From: a virus
Virus record (IMG/VR): IMGVR_UViG_3300028044_000037
Coordinates: 1-34,022 of that record
Length of the DNA stretch: 34,022 nt
Reading direction: 5' to 3' (one strand)
Shown: piece by piece, positions 1 to 7,921 of the stretch
Layout of the letters: the number at the start of each line of letters is the position of its first letter
Position numbering within the stretch: position 1 is the first letter of the stretch
Notes under the pieces: model-generated
What the model was told of the DNA's origin: nothing
The model's database searches: none
Seen by the model: the letters and a program-made list of their open reading frames with translations, nothing else
Translations under genes and position numbers: made by a program

Positions 1-81
1 GGTAGAACCGACTGTGCTACTCTTCCTTCGCTTTCTGTGGGCGAAAAACGAGCATATAATGAGAAAAAGGAGCAAAACTAA
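1..81 (+). CDS. 3' end of an unidentified upstream gene (partial)
   Basis: The first frame is open from base 1 to a TAA at 79-81 that touches the ATG of the small terminase gene. It would encode 26 residues ending in a charged tail (AYNEKKEQN). HK97-like phages often carry an HNH endonuclease gene just before the small terminase, so this could be its end, but no HNH residue lies inside the window. A second frame is also open here, so the call is weak. The end of this stretch contains AAGGAG, which is the ribosome binding site of the next gene. Confidence 0.35.
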   Translation, partial: GRTDCATLPSLSVGEKRAYNEKKEQN

Positions 82-510
82 ATGAAAACTGGAAAAAAGT
101 CTGCCGCTGAACTGGCTACTTTGCTTCCCCGCGAGATTTCCCCTGAAAATCGCCTGATGCCGCCTGTGCATATTAGCGATGCCGAACGTGAGGTCTGGCT
201 GCAAGTGGTTAACGATCAACCAGCCGCCGCATTTAGCCCAACGCATATGCCGCTGATGGAAGGTTACTGCCGCCATGTTGTGCAGGGTCGAGTGCTAGCA
301 GACGAAATCTCAAACTTTGATCGCGCATGGATTGCCGATGACGAAGGGTTAAAACGGTACGACAAACTTTTGGCGATGCATGAGCGAGAAGTTCGTGCGT
401 CATCCTCCTTGGCAACTCGGTTGCGGATTACTAGACAAGCAGTGCATGAATTGACTGTTGGTCGTCAGCTTGTAAATGACAAGAAATCCAAAAAGCCGTG
501 GGAAGCATGA
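82..510 (+). CDS. terS: Terminase small subunit (P27-like)
   Basis: A 142-residue protein that should bind the phage DNA packaging site and hand the DNA to the large terminase. It is short, mostly helical and charged, with a basic C-terminal tail (KKSKKPWE). It lies directly before the large terminase and shares an ATGA overlap with it, the usual arrangement for P27-family small subunits. The ATG follows AAGGAG by about ten bases. The assignment rests on size, composition and position; I see no signature residue that would prove it. Confidence 0.8.
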   Translation: MKTGKKSAAELATLLPREISPENRLMPPVHISDAEREVWLQVVNDQPAAAFSPTHMPLMEGYCRHVVQGRVLADEISNFDRAWIADDEGLKRYDKLLAMHEREVRASSSLATRLRITRQAVHELTVGRQLVNDKKSKKPWEA

Positions 511-2039
511 AGAAGGGGTCAAAAAAACTATCTGCCAGAGCGATAAGGAACATAGAGTGGATTGAGACTCACCTTAGAGTGCCGGAAGGCAGACTTGTCG
601 GACAACCAGTTAAGTTGTCTGTAGCACAGCGAGATTGGATGGAAATGATCTACGGATCACCCACCAGAACATTTATCTGCTCTTTACCTCGTAAGAACGG
701 AAAAACGGCGTGGTCGGCGATGATTTTGCTTTTGCACTTGGTTGGACCAGAGGCCGTACAAAGTGGTCAACTCTACTCCGCAGCCCAATCTCGCGACCAA
801 GCATCGATCCTGCACTCCCTCGCAGCCAAAATGGTCAGGATGTCTCAGACCATCTCTGAGTATGTGACGGTCAAGGACAGCGCAAAGCAGATTGTGTGTC
901 CGGCGCTCGGTACGGTTTACAAGGCGTTGTCGGCGGATGCGTCTACGGCGATGGGGTTGTCTCCCTCGTTGGTGGTGCATGATGAACTGGGTCAGGTCAG
1001 AGGACCACGCTTTGACCTCTACGAAGCCCTAGAAACAGCCTCCGCAGCCCAAGAAAGACCACTTTCCATCGTTATTTCCACTCAAGCAGCCAATCCTGAC
1101 GATTTATTGTCAATTTTGATCGATGACGCACTCAAATCAAACGATGTTCGTGTCAAGTGCGTTTTGTATGCCGTACCTGATGATAAAGACCCATTTGACC
1201 CAGAAGAGATTAAAAAAGCCCAACCGAACTGGCATTTGATGAACCATGAGGAAGTTTTGCGCCAAATGGAGGAAGCAAAGCGGATGCCGAGCCGAGAAGC
1301 CAGCTTTCGCAACCTGATTGCCAACCAAAGGGTCGAGACATTCTCTCCTTTCATCTCTGGGTCGATTTGGAAATCTTGCGGTGAGCGACCAGAGAAGGTC
1401 GAGGACAATATGGTTTATGTTGGTCTTGACCTTTCGTCTCGCGCCGACTTGACTGCTTTTGTGATGATTTATAAGACTCATGGCAAATGGAACGTCGAGC
1501 CGCACTTCTGGACACCAAAAATGGGGTTAATTGATCGCGCCAAGCGAGATAGAACCCCTTACGACATTTGGGTTAATGAAGGATACCTGCACGTGACCCC
1601 AGGGGCAACCGTCGATTACGAATATGTATCAAACGAGATTGTTAGTCTGATTGAAGGTCTAAATGTGCAAAAAATAGCCTATGACCGTTGGCGAATGGAT
1701 ATATTAAAGAAAGAATTTGGTAAGATTGGAGTAGAATTACCATTGGTTGAGTGTGGTCAGGGGTACAAGGATATGTCTCCAGCCATAGATACGCTTGAGT
1801 CAGAGTTGTTAAACGGCAGGTTGCGTCATGGAATGCATCCTGTTTTAACTATGTGCGCTGCAAATTCAATTGTAATTAAAGATCAATCTGGAAATAGAAA
1901 ACTAGACAAAGCAAAGTCAACCGGACGGATAGACGGGTTAGTTGCGTTAGCGATGGCATTTCATGCGGCAAACCTTGTGGAACAAGATGATGGCGATTGG
2001 GATGGTTTTTTGAGTAACCCGATTGCATTGAGACATTAA
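507..2039 (+). CDS. terL: Terminase large subunit (packaging ATPase/nuclease)
   Basis: The motor that translocates DNA into the prohead and cuts it. Counting from the ATG at 507 (510 residues), the Walker A motif PRKNGKT is at about 61-67, Walker B with catalytic Glu (VVHDE) at about 156-160 and the coupling motif (IVISTQA) at about 188-194. The RNase H-like nuclease domain begins with GLDLSSRAD (Asp about 308) and ends with an acidic GRIDGL near the C terminus. I prefer the ATG at 507, which overlaps the small-subunit stop as ATGA, over the in-frame GTG at 498. The family matches Terminase_1/YmfN-type enzymes of HK97-like phages. Confidence 0.95.
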   Translation: MKKGSKKLSARAIRNIEWIETHLRVPEGRLVGQPVKLSVAQRDWMEMIYGSPTRTFICSLPRKNGKTAWSAMILLLHLVGPEAVQSGQLYSAAQSRDQASILHSLAAKMVRMSQTISEYVTVKDSAKQIVCPALGTVYKALSADASTAMGLSPSLVVHDELGQVRGPRFDLYEALETASAAQERPLSIVISTQAANPDDLLSILIDDALKSNDVRVKCVLYAVPDDKDPFDPEEIKKAQPNWHLMNHEEVLRQMEEAKRMPSREASFRNLIANQRVETFSPFISGSIWKSCGERPEKVEDNMVYVGLDLSSRADLTAFVMIYKTHGKWNVEPHFWTPKMGLIDRAKRDRTPYDIWVNEGYLHVTPGATVDYEYVSNEIVSLIEGLNVQKIAYDRWRMDILKKEFGKIGVELPLVECGQGYKDMSPAIDTLESELLNGRLRHGMHPVLTMCAANSIVIKDQSGNRKLDKAKSTGRIDGLVALAMAFHAANLVEQDDGDWDGFLSNPIALRH

Positions 2040-2049
2040 GGAATAAACC

Positions 2050-3510
2050 GTGGCTACATTATTTCAATCAATCAGGCGCTTTTTTGGCAATGTTGGCTCA
2101 ACAGGTCAACAAGAGGGTATTCAGTATACCGAGCCATTTACCAAGGTTTACGAAACAACGCCTGATTATGGGATTGATGGGGCGCTTCAGGTTTCTGCTG
2201 TCTGGGCTGCTGTTGAACTTCTGTCGGATAACATTGCATCTCTTCCAATCTTTGTCTACGAGCGCGAGCCTGGTGAGGATGGACACAAGAAATTAGCGCG
2301 AGGCACTCCGCTTTGGATGTTGCTTCACGAAAGTCCAAACACAATGCATACGCCAATGGAATTTTGGCAATACTTGACATTGAACTACCTTTTGCGCGGA
2401 AATGCATATGCGAAGTTAAATAGAAATTCTGCGGGTGAAGTGATTTCTATGACACCTCTGGCTTCAGACCAAGTTGAGGTCGAAGTGCTAAGAGATAAGC
2501 CACAGTCGATTATTTACAAGTATTACTACGAAGGTCAGGTTGCGGTTTACTCACCTGACTCCATTCTGCACTGGCGAGACAAGGGCAATGGGATTGTTGG
2601 TATGTCTCGGCTTGATTATATGCGCTCGTCGGTCAATGTGGCGATTGGAGCGCAAAACCATACGGCAAGCGTGTTCAAGAAGAGCGCCAAGCGACCAGGC
2701 GTGTTTATGATTGATCGATTGCTGACTGAAGAGCAACGAGCAGCCATTAGACAGAATTACCGAGGTTTGGTCGAGGGAAACAACGATGATCTGCTCGTTT
2801 TGGAAGCTGGCGCTAAGTTTGAGCCTTTGTCGATGACTCCGGCAGATATTCAGTTGTTGGAGACTCGCAAGTATTCGGTAGAGGATATTGCGCGATGGTT
2901 TGGTATACCTGGCGCAATGATTAACGACACCGAGAAGACAACGACCTGGGGTACAGGCATTGACCACCTGATTCAAGGCTTTTACAAGTTCCGTTTGCGC
3001 CCAATGCTTGAGTCATTGGAGCAAGTGCTAGAGAAGCGAGTTTTAACAGCAGGACAGCGCCGCAGATATACGGTTGAGTTTAGTCTGGATGCCATCTTGC
3101 GTGGATCGCTCAAGGATCGATTGGAGATCGGCGCTCAAGCTGTTCAAAACGGCTTGATGACCAGAAACGAGTGGAGACAGCTTGAGAATCTCCCGCCAAT
3201 CAAAGGCGCAGACATTCTTACAGCTCAGGTCAACCTTGCTCCGATTGCTACGCTTGGTCAGTCCACGCAAAATATTCAGACAATTGAAAAAATGGCGCAA
3301 ACGCAACAAATGCTTGCTCAACGATTGGCTGATCTAAGCACGAAGTCAGATAACCTTAGCGTTTCGGTCACACCAAACATTCAGTTTGAAATGCCAGAGT
3401 TAAAGCTAAACATGGATGTAACCAAAGATCAAAGCAAGTCCACCAAGAATATTAAGTTAATCAGGGATGACAATGGAAACCTGATCGGCGCTGAATCAAA
3501 CGAGGCATAA
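2050..3510 (+). CDS. Portal protein (HK97 family)
   Basis: A 486-residue protein forming the dodecameric ring at one capsid vertex through which DNA enters and leaves. The N-terminal part (VSAVWAAVELLSDNIASLP, then FVYERE) and the C-terminal half with YSVEDIARWFGIPGAMI followed by a TTTWGTG segment are typical of the phage_portal family. The gene uses a GTG start preceded by AAGGA, ten bases after the terminase stop. The last roughly 80 residues are polar and low in complexity (Gln/Lys/Asn) and are probably flexible. Confidence 0.93.
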   Translation: MATLFQSIRRFFGNVGSTGQQEGIQYTEPFTKVYETTPDYGIDGALQVSAVWAAVELLSDNIASLPIFVYEREPGEDGHKKLARGTPLWMLLHESPNTMHTPMEFWQYLTLNYLLRGNAYAKLNRNSAGEVISMTPLASDQVEVEVLRDKPQSIIYKYYYEGQVAVYSPDSILHWRDKGNGIVGMSRLDYMRSSVNVAIGAQNHTASVFKKSAKRPGVFMIDRLLTEEQRAAIRQNYRGLVEGNNDDLLVLEAGAKFEPLSMTPADIQLLETRKYSVEDIARWFGIPGAMINDTEKTTTWGTGIDHLIQGFYKFRLRPMLESLEQVLEKRVLTAGQRRRYTVEFSLDAILRGSLKDRLEIGAQAVQNGLMTRNEWRQLENLPPIKGADILTAQVNLAPIATLGQSTQNIQTIEKMAQTQQMLAQRLADLSTKSDNLSVSVTPNIQFEMPELKLNMDVTKDQSKSTKNIKLIRDDNGNLIGAESNEA

Positions 3511-3511
3511 C

Positions 3512-3925
3512 ATGGCGATTACAACTGCTGTTTGCAATAGTTACAAAAAAGAAATCTTAGATGGTGTTCACGCTGCGGCGGATACTTACAAGATTGCTTT
3601 GTTTACGGATGCGGCAACACTTGGCGCAGCCACCACAGCGTATGCGACAACCAATGAGATTGTTGGCGCTGGTTATACAGCAGGAGGCGTAACACTAGCA
3701 GGTTTTAGCACTGGTTTAGCTGATGGAGTGGCTTACCTTACGTTTTCGGACGCAAGTTGGGCGAACGCCACCATCACAGCGCGTGGGTGCTTGATCTATA
3801 ACTCTAGCAAGTCAAACAAAGCAGTTGCAGCTTTTGACTTTGGCGGCAACATCACTAGCACCAGCGGTACGTTTACCGTTGACTTACCTGCGGCTGGTGC
3901 AACAGCATTGATTCGTATTGGATGA
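3512..3925 (+). CDS. Small structural protein, probably capsid-associated
   Basis: A 137-residue Ala/Thr/Gly-rich protein without charged clusters, probably all-beta (runs such as AYATTNEIVGAGYTAGG and GCLIYNSSKSNKAVAAFDFG). Proteins of this type recur among structural genes of aquatic siphoviruses and are thought to be virion components, but I know of no defined function. It starts two bases after the portal stop and overlaps the next start as ATGA, so it is translationally coupled within the head operon. A decoration or head-completion role is an inference from position. Confidence 0.7.
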   Translation: MAITTAVCNSYKKEILDGVHAAADTYKIALFTDAATLGAATTAYATTNEIVGAGYTAGGVTLAGFSTGLADGVAYLTFSDASWANATITARGCLIYNSSKSNKAVAAFDFGGNITSTSGTFTVDLPAAGATALIRIG

Positions 3926-4743
3926 ATGCGACTATCACACTAAGTGGTATAGAGTTAACAGCGAGTAATTTACCGCTGCCAGATACCTCGACTTGGTTTG
4001 ATTGGTACTACGAAAGAAACCTAGACTTTTCCGCATTAGGCAATACAGAATGTAGTGCTGTTGTGACTACAAGTGAAGTTGAGAGTATTGACGCTACTGC
4101 CAATGCAAATGCTGTTTGTAGTAACGTATCTACAACAGCAAGCAATCTGCTGTTGCCAGATGATTCGGCATGGTTTGATTTTTACTATGAGCGCAACCTA
4201 GACTTCTCGGCTAGTGCGCTGACTCAGCCAGAAGGGTTGCAATCCGAAGCTGTAATCGAAACAATCGAAGCGGTAGGCGATAGCTTATTAGAGCTAGTCG
4301 GCAATGAATTAAACTCATCAATTGCCGAAATTGATGCGGTTGCAGATGGCAATCAGTCGCTTGTCGGTCAGGATTTGACTGCCGAACTTGGCGAAATTGT
4401 TGTATCAGTTACCGATCAAGTCAATGCAAGCGTAGAAATTACAGGCGTGGCGCTCGTCTCTTTTGTTGGGAATGTGAGTACAAATGTACTTGATGACGAG
4501 ATCATTCGTCTTTCTGGCAACCCAAAACGATATTCTGCCAATCAATTTAAGTCGGGAAATGTAAAATTAACCGGAATTCAGACTAAAATATCAACAGGAA
4601 ACGTCAAAGCTATTGGCGTTATGTCGCTTTCTGTAAGAGTTGCATTACAAAATGTTGGATTATCTGCACAAATACCGACAATTTTAGCGAATGGAGTTCT
4701 TTCAATAAGCGACGAAGAATTTTTACTTTTAATGGCGGCTTGA
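3922..4743 (+). CDS. Hypothetical virion protein with an internal duplication
   Basis: A 273-residue acidic protein of unknown function. Residues 13-38 and 72-97 are near copies of each other, both containing a TASNL...LPD...WFD.YYERNLDFSA pattern, with 22 of 26 residues identical. The rest is a series of short beta-like segments (for example VKLTGIQTKISTGNVKAIGV) resembling the Val/Thr/Gly repeats of capsid-surface or fibre-like phage proteins. It overlaps the upstream stop by ATGA and ends directly before the prohead protease. The location suggests a head-associated product, but this is inference. Confidence 0.6.
   Translation: MNATITLSGIELTASNLPLPDTSTWFDWYYERNLDFSALGNTECSAVVTTSEVESIDATANANAVCSNVSTTASNLLLPDDSAWFDFYYERNLDFSASALTQPEGLQSEAVIETIEAVGDSLLELVGNELNSSIAEIDAVADGNQSLVGQDLTAELGEIVVSVTDQVNASVEITGVALVSFVGNVSTNVLDDEIIRLSGNPKRYSANQFKSGNVKLTGIQTKISTGNVKAIGVMSLSVRVALQNVGLSAQIPTILANGVLSISDEEFLLLMAA
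3958..4212 (+). repeat. Two diverged copies of a 26-codon module, 177 bases apart
   Basis: The module at 3958-4035 recurs at 4135-4212. The proteins agree at 22 of 26 positions, while many third codon positions differ, so the duplication is old and the amino-acid sequence has been kept. Both copies contain the aromatic and charged core WFD.YYERNLDFSA. Confidence 0.85.
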
Positions 4744-4745
4744 TA

Positions 4746-5777
4746 ATGCCTATTCCAACCGATTCGATGGCGGCAGAAGCAAAACGCGGGTTAGCTTGGC
4801 GAGAGGAATATAATCGCGGAGGTACGGCAGTTGGTGTTGCCAGAGCGAGAGATATTTCTAACAAAGTTAATTTGTCGGATGAAACTATTGGCAGGATGGT
4901 TTCTTATTTTGCTCGTCATGCGGTGGATAAAGAAGCCCAAGGATGGTCGCCAAGTGAGGATGGCTATCCAAGTGCGGGTCGCATAGCATGGGCTTTGTGG
5001 GGCGGCGACCCTGGCAAGTCATGGGCAGACAAAGAATGGGCAAAGATTCAAGATAAAGGTGACAAAATGATTTCTTGTAAAAATATATCGCTTAGTGAGA
5101 TGGAACTTAAATTTGTTGCCTCTGGCGGATTTAAAGGCTATGCAAGCGTGTTCGGTGGCGTTGATTCTTATAACGACACGATGATGGCTGGTGCATACAA
5201 AGAGATTATTGACCGCATTCAGAAAGGCGATGCACAAATGCCTAAAATGTTTGTCAATCATCGTTCGTATGACATTCCCATTGGTAAATGGACTTACATA
5301 GAAGAAGATAAAAAAGGTCTTTACATGGAAGGCGAATTTACAAAAGGCAATCCACAAGCAGACGTTATTAAAGCCGCCATGCAGCATGGTACAGTTGATG
5401 GTCTGTCGATTGGCTTTATGATTGGCGATTACGAAATGGTTGAAAAAGAAAATGAGCAATTACGCATTATCAAATCAATCAAGGAATTGCCTGAAGTTTC
5501 AATTGTCACCTATCCAGCCGATGACAATGCGCGAGTTGATTTGACAACAGTCAAGAGCGCGTTGGATAATATAGGCACAGTAAGAGATTTTGAAAAGTTC
5601 CTACGGGAAGTAGCTGGCTTTTCAAACTCGTTGGCGCGTGAAACGGCAAAAACAGCGCGAACGATATTTGCTCATCTGGGTGATGACGAAACTGAGACTT
5701 TGCCAAATGCGTTAAAGCTAGATGCTGAATTGCAGCGTCAAATTGCTTTGCAAGTATTACTTTCTAAATCACTTTAA
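4746..5777 (+). CDS. HK97-type prohead protease with N-terminal extension domain
   Basis: A 343-residue S78-family serine protease that cleaves the delta domain of the capsid protein during maturation. Residues 1-107 form a separate domain seen in other phage proteases (RGLAWREEYNRGGT, later GWSPSEDGYPSAGRIAWALWG). The protease domain starts near 125 (FKGYASVFG) and holds the expected catalytic residues: His172 in FVNH, Ser221 in GLSIGF and a Glu in ELPEVSIVTYPA (Glu250). I chose ATG 4746; a TTG at 4740 overlapping the previous stop is possible. A second in-frame start at 5067 could make the protease domain alone. It lies directly before the capsid gene, as expected. Confidence 0.92.
   Translation: MPIPTDSMAAEAKRGLAWREEYNRGGTAVGVARARDISNKVNLSDETIGRMVSYFARHAVDKEAQGWSPSEDGYPSAGRIAWALWGGDPGKSWADKEWAKIQDKGDKMISCKNISLSEMELKFVASGGFKGYASVFGGVDSYNDTMMAGAYKEIIDRIQKGDAQMPKMFVNHRSYDIPIGKWTYIEEDKKGLYMEGEFTKGNPQADVIKAAMQHGTVDGLSIGFMIGDYEMVEKENEQLRIIKSIKELPEVSIVTYPADDNARVDLTTVKSALDNIGTVRDFEKFLREVAGFSNSLARETAKTARTIFAHLGDDETETLPNALKLDAELQRQIALQVLLSKSL
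5055..5069 (+). promoter_or_regulatory. Possible internal ribosome binding site and start in the protease gene
   Basis: AAAGGTG at 5055-5061 lies five bases before the in-frame ATG at 5067-5069 (codon 108). This is exactly the boundary between the N-terminal domain and the protease domain. Translation from here would yield a 236-residue protease of ordinary HK97 gp4 size. The motif is clear but use is inferred. Confidence 0.45.
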
Positions 5778-5788
5778 GGAATTAAATT

Positions 5789-6976
5789 ATGAGCGACATT
5801 AATGAGATCAAAGCCCTTGCCGAAGTGCAAGGCAATCTGCTAAACACCACCCGCGAGTTGAAGGGTTGGATGGAAAAAGCCAATGGCGAAATCGAAGTTG
5901 CTCGCAGCACTTCCGTTGAAACCAAAAATGCTTTGGAAAAACTTGCAGACAAGTCTGCTGAGTTGACCGAGAAGTGCTTGGAAATCGAGCGCCGTGTTGC
6001 TGAAGGTTTTGACTCTGCTCATAAGGCACAGGATGACACCCCAGGCGAGTTGCTGACAAAATCAGACAGCTTCAAAGCAATGGCAGAAGGTCGTTCCAAG
6101 TTTGCTCGCGTTGAACTCAAGGCTGCAATCGTGAACGCAACTGGTCAAAACCAGCCACTCGTTCCTTCTGACCGTCTTGTTGGCATTATCAACAACCCAA
6201 ATCGTATCCTTACGATTCGTGACGCACTTCCAGTTGGTCGTACATCTTCCAATCTGGTCGAGTTTACTCGCGAAAACGTGTACACAAATAACGCTAATCC
6301 TCAGTACAACAGCCCTAGCTTTGAGAACGTGACTAAGCCTGAGTCGGCTATCACTTTCACATTGGCTAATTCGCCTGTTGTGACTTTGGCTCACTTTATC
6401 CCTGTGTCTCGTCAGGTGTTGGATGATGCGCCTCAGCTTGAGTCGTATGTCAACAGCCGTCTCGTTTACGGTCTGAAGCTGGAAGAAGAAGATCAGCTTT
6501 TGAACGGTAACGGCACTTCTGGCAACATCGGCGGTATCTTGAAATCTGGTAACTTCACAGCTTACAACCGCGCAGTGACTGGCGACAGCAAACTTGATGC
6601 TCTGCGTCGTGCTATTACTCAGGCTCAATTGTCTGAGTTCATGGCAGACACAATCGTTCTGAACCCTGCTGATTGGGAAGCGATTGAGTTGCTCAAGGCG
6701 ACTGACAACCAGTACGTTTGGTCTAACCCTGTGGCGATGGCTGGTCCTCAGATTTGGGGCAAGCGTGTCATTCCTACGAACAGCATCACTGCTGGCACGT
6801 TCTTGGTTGGCGCTTTCGCAATGGGCGCTCAGGTCTGGGATCGTATGGACGCAGCTGTGCAAATCTCCTTTGAAGATGGCGACAACTTCAAGAAGAACAT
6901 GGCTACCTTGTTGGCTGAAGAGCGTCTTGCTCTGACTGTCTACCGTCCTGCTGCCTTTATCAGCGGCTCGTTCTAA
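5789..6976 (+). CDS. Major capsid protein (HK97 gp5-like) with N-terminal delta domain
   Basis: A 395-residue HK97-fold capsid subunit. Residues about 1-100 are a charged coiled-coil scaffold (delta domain) to be removed by the upstream protease. The shell domain follows, with clear gp5 resemblance: IRDALPVGRTSSN, KPESAITF, RQVLDDAPQLESY, QLLNGNGT, AQVWDRMDA and DNFKKNM. The three residues that make the HK97 isopeptide crosslink are conserved: Lys183 (gp5 Lys169), Asn370 (Asn356) and Glu377 (Glu363), so a covalent chainmail capsid is likely. AAGGA precedes the ATG. The exact cleavage site cannot be read from sequence; somewhere around 103-115 would fit. Confidence 0.97.
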   Translation: MSDINEIKALAEVQGNLLNTTRELKGWMEKANGEIEVARSTSVETKNALEKLADKSAELTEKCLEIERRVAEGFDSAHKAQDDTPGELLTKSDSFKAMAEGRSKFARVELKAAIVNATGQNQPLVPSDRLVGIINNPNRILTIRDALPVGRTSSNLVEFTRENVYTNNANPQYNSPSFENVTKPESAITFTLANSPVVTLAHFIPVSRQVLDDAPQLESYVNSRLVYGLKLEEEDQLLNGNGTSGNIGGILKSGNFTAYNRAVTGDSKLDALRRAITQAQLSEFMADTIVLNPADWEAIELLKATDNQYVWSNPVAMAGPQIWGKRVIPTNSITAGTFLVGAFAMGAQVWDRMDAAVQISFEDGDNFKKNMATLLAEERLALTVYRPAAFISGSF

Positions 6977-6979
6977 TAA

Positions 6980-7138
6980 ATGCCTAAACCAGTCTCCGGC
7001 GAAACTTGGCGCAATTTCATTGCTAGATGTATGAGCGATGATGAAGCTGTCCAAGACTTTCCGGAGACTGACCAGCGACTAGCTTTCTGCTCATATCAAT
7101 GGGAAGAAAACAACGAGGAAGAAAATGGAACTGATTGA
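6980..7138 (+). CDS. Small conserved phage protein (52 residues)
   Basis: A short gene starting three bases after the capsid stop and overlapping the next gene by 14 bases. The protein begins MPKPVSGETWRNFIARCMSD and continues with a DFPETDQRLAFCSYQW segment. This small Cys-containing motif (about 40 residues) recurs in phages as a free protein or as part of portal or protease polypeptides. Its function is unknown. The family match is from memory of the pattern, so I am fairly but not fully sure that it is expressed. Confidence 0.6.
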   Translation: MPKPVSGETWRNFIARCMSDDEAVQDFPETDQRLAFCSYQWEENNEEENGTD

Positions 7139-7415
7139 AGTAGTTGCCCGAACTCATTTTTCCGATTCTCGGATTGGGTCGGTATCGCGCAAACAACGCA
7201 TCAGACTCCCTAAAGATGTTGCTGAACATCTTGTTCTTTTAGAATTGGTTGATTATCTAAACCCTCCGGTGGCGGTAGTCAAACAAACCCCCAAGATCGA
7301 AGCGGCAAGCCTTGGTGGGGACGAACCGTCTATGTCGTCGCAACAGGATCAAGTCTCACAAGAAGAGACTGCGACACTGTTTCGTCGTGGGCGGCGCAAG
7401 AAGAACAGCGAATAA
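7125..7415 (+). CDS. Small head-region protein; possibly the front half of a frameshifted gene
   Basis: A 96-residue product from an ATG preceded by GAGGAAGAAA. Residues 1-47 (THFSDSRIGSVSRKQRIRLP, then DVAEHLVLLELVDYL) resemble small proteins often found after phage capsid genes. Residues 48-96 are low in complexity and end in an Arg/Lys-rich tail (FRRGRRKKNSE). Over those same bases another frame encodes a well-conserved Rossmann-like N terminus (see the gene ending at 7921). Hence this gene may end as predicted, or feed into the next one by a -1 shift at the CCCCC run at 7288-7292. Confidence 0.6.
   Translation: MELIEVVARTHFSDSRIGSVSRKQRIRLPKDVAEHLVLLELVDYLNPPVAVVKQTPKIEAASLGGDEPSMSSQQDQVSQEETATLFRRGRRKKNSE
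7287..7294 (+). other. Candidate -1 frameshift or missing base at a CCCCC run
   Basis: Five C residues at 7288-7292 sit where the frame of the gene starting at 7125 would have to move back one base to join the conserved frame that ends at 7921. A Pro-tRNA on CCC can re-pair one base back. Alternatively one C is missing from the sequence: six C would fuse the two frames into a 265-residue protein. This cannot be decided here. Confidence 0.4.
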
Positions 7416-7921
7416 TTGCTATTAAGGATGCTTGGCGATGGTTGCCAAGCGCCGATTTAATGTACGCTTGCGATTCACATTGGTGGGATTTATATGTTGG
7501 CGAAATTAAAAGTGATTTTTCTGGCAAGTTATATACTCAAGATGCCAAGTCAGCTAAAAAATACAACTTACATCATGTGGAAGGTGTGTCCTTGCCAGGT
7601 TTGGGCATGAACAGACTACATTTTGGAAACAATAGCGGCTACCAAGCGATTAATCTCGCTTATTTGATGGGAGCAGCCAAGATTGTTTTGCTTGGGTTTG
7701 ACATGAAAACAGACGCAGGTAAGGTTCATTTCTTTGGCAACCATCCATACCACAAACAGGGTCAAGGACCGACCAACGAAGTCATGTCTCGTTGGTGCAA
7801 AAACTTTGTACAACTTGCGTATGATTTAAAGACTCAAGGCGTAGAGGTTATAAACTGCACTCGCTCTACAGCCTTAACTGCCTTTCGTATTGCGCCGCTT
7901 GAGGATTTGCGATCATGTTAA
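7292..7921 (+). CDS. DUF115-like glycan-related protein, start unclear
   Basis: The protein contains GRTVYVVATGSSLTRRDC, IIAIKDAWRWLPSADLMYAC and IVLLGFDMK. These are typical of phage proteins related to the DUF115 (6-hydroxymethylpterin pyrophosphokinase/sialyltransferase-like) fold found with glycosyltransferases. The first usable start codon in this frame is a TTG at 7442, which would delete the conserved nucleotide-binding-like N terminus. The frame is open back to 7253 without ATG, GTG or TTG. Expression as a -1 frameshift product of the gene at 7125 (265 residues) or a sequence error in the CCCCC run explains this. The ligand is unknown. Confidence 0.6.
   Translation, partial: QDRSGKPWWGRTVYVVATGSSLTRRDCDTVSSWAAQEEQRIIAIKDAWRWLPSADLMYACDSHWWDLYVGEIKSDFSGKLYTQDAKSAKKYNLHHVEGVSLPGLGMNRLHFGNNSGYQAINLAYLMGAAKIVLLGFDMKTDAGKVHFFGNHPYHKQGQGPTNEVMSRWCKNFVQLAYDLKTQGVEVINCTRSTALTAFRIAPLEDLRSC

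Noticed and set aside
3958-4212. Second DGR-type repeat pair
   Set aside because: The two copies differ at third codon positions of all base types, not at A only; this is an ordinary old duplication.
6062-7054. Long minus-strand frame (330 codons) opposite the capsid gene
   Set aside because: It is a shadow of the strongly coding, codon-biased capsid gene; the protein has no recognisable pattern and no sensible ribosome binding site.
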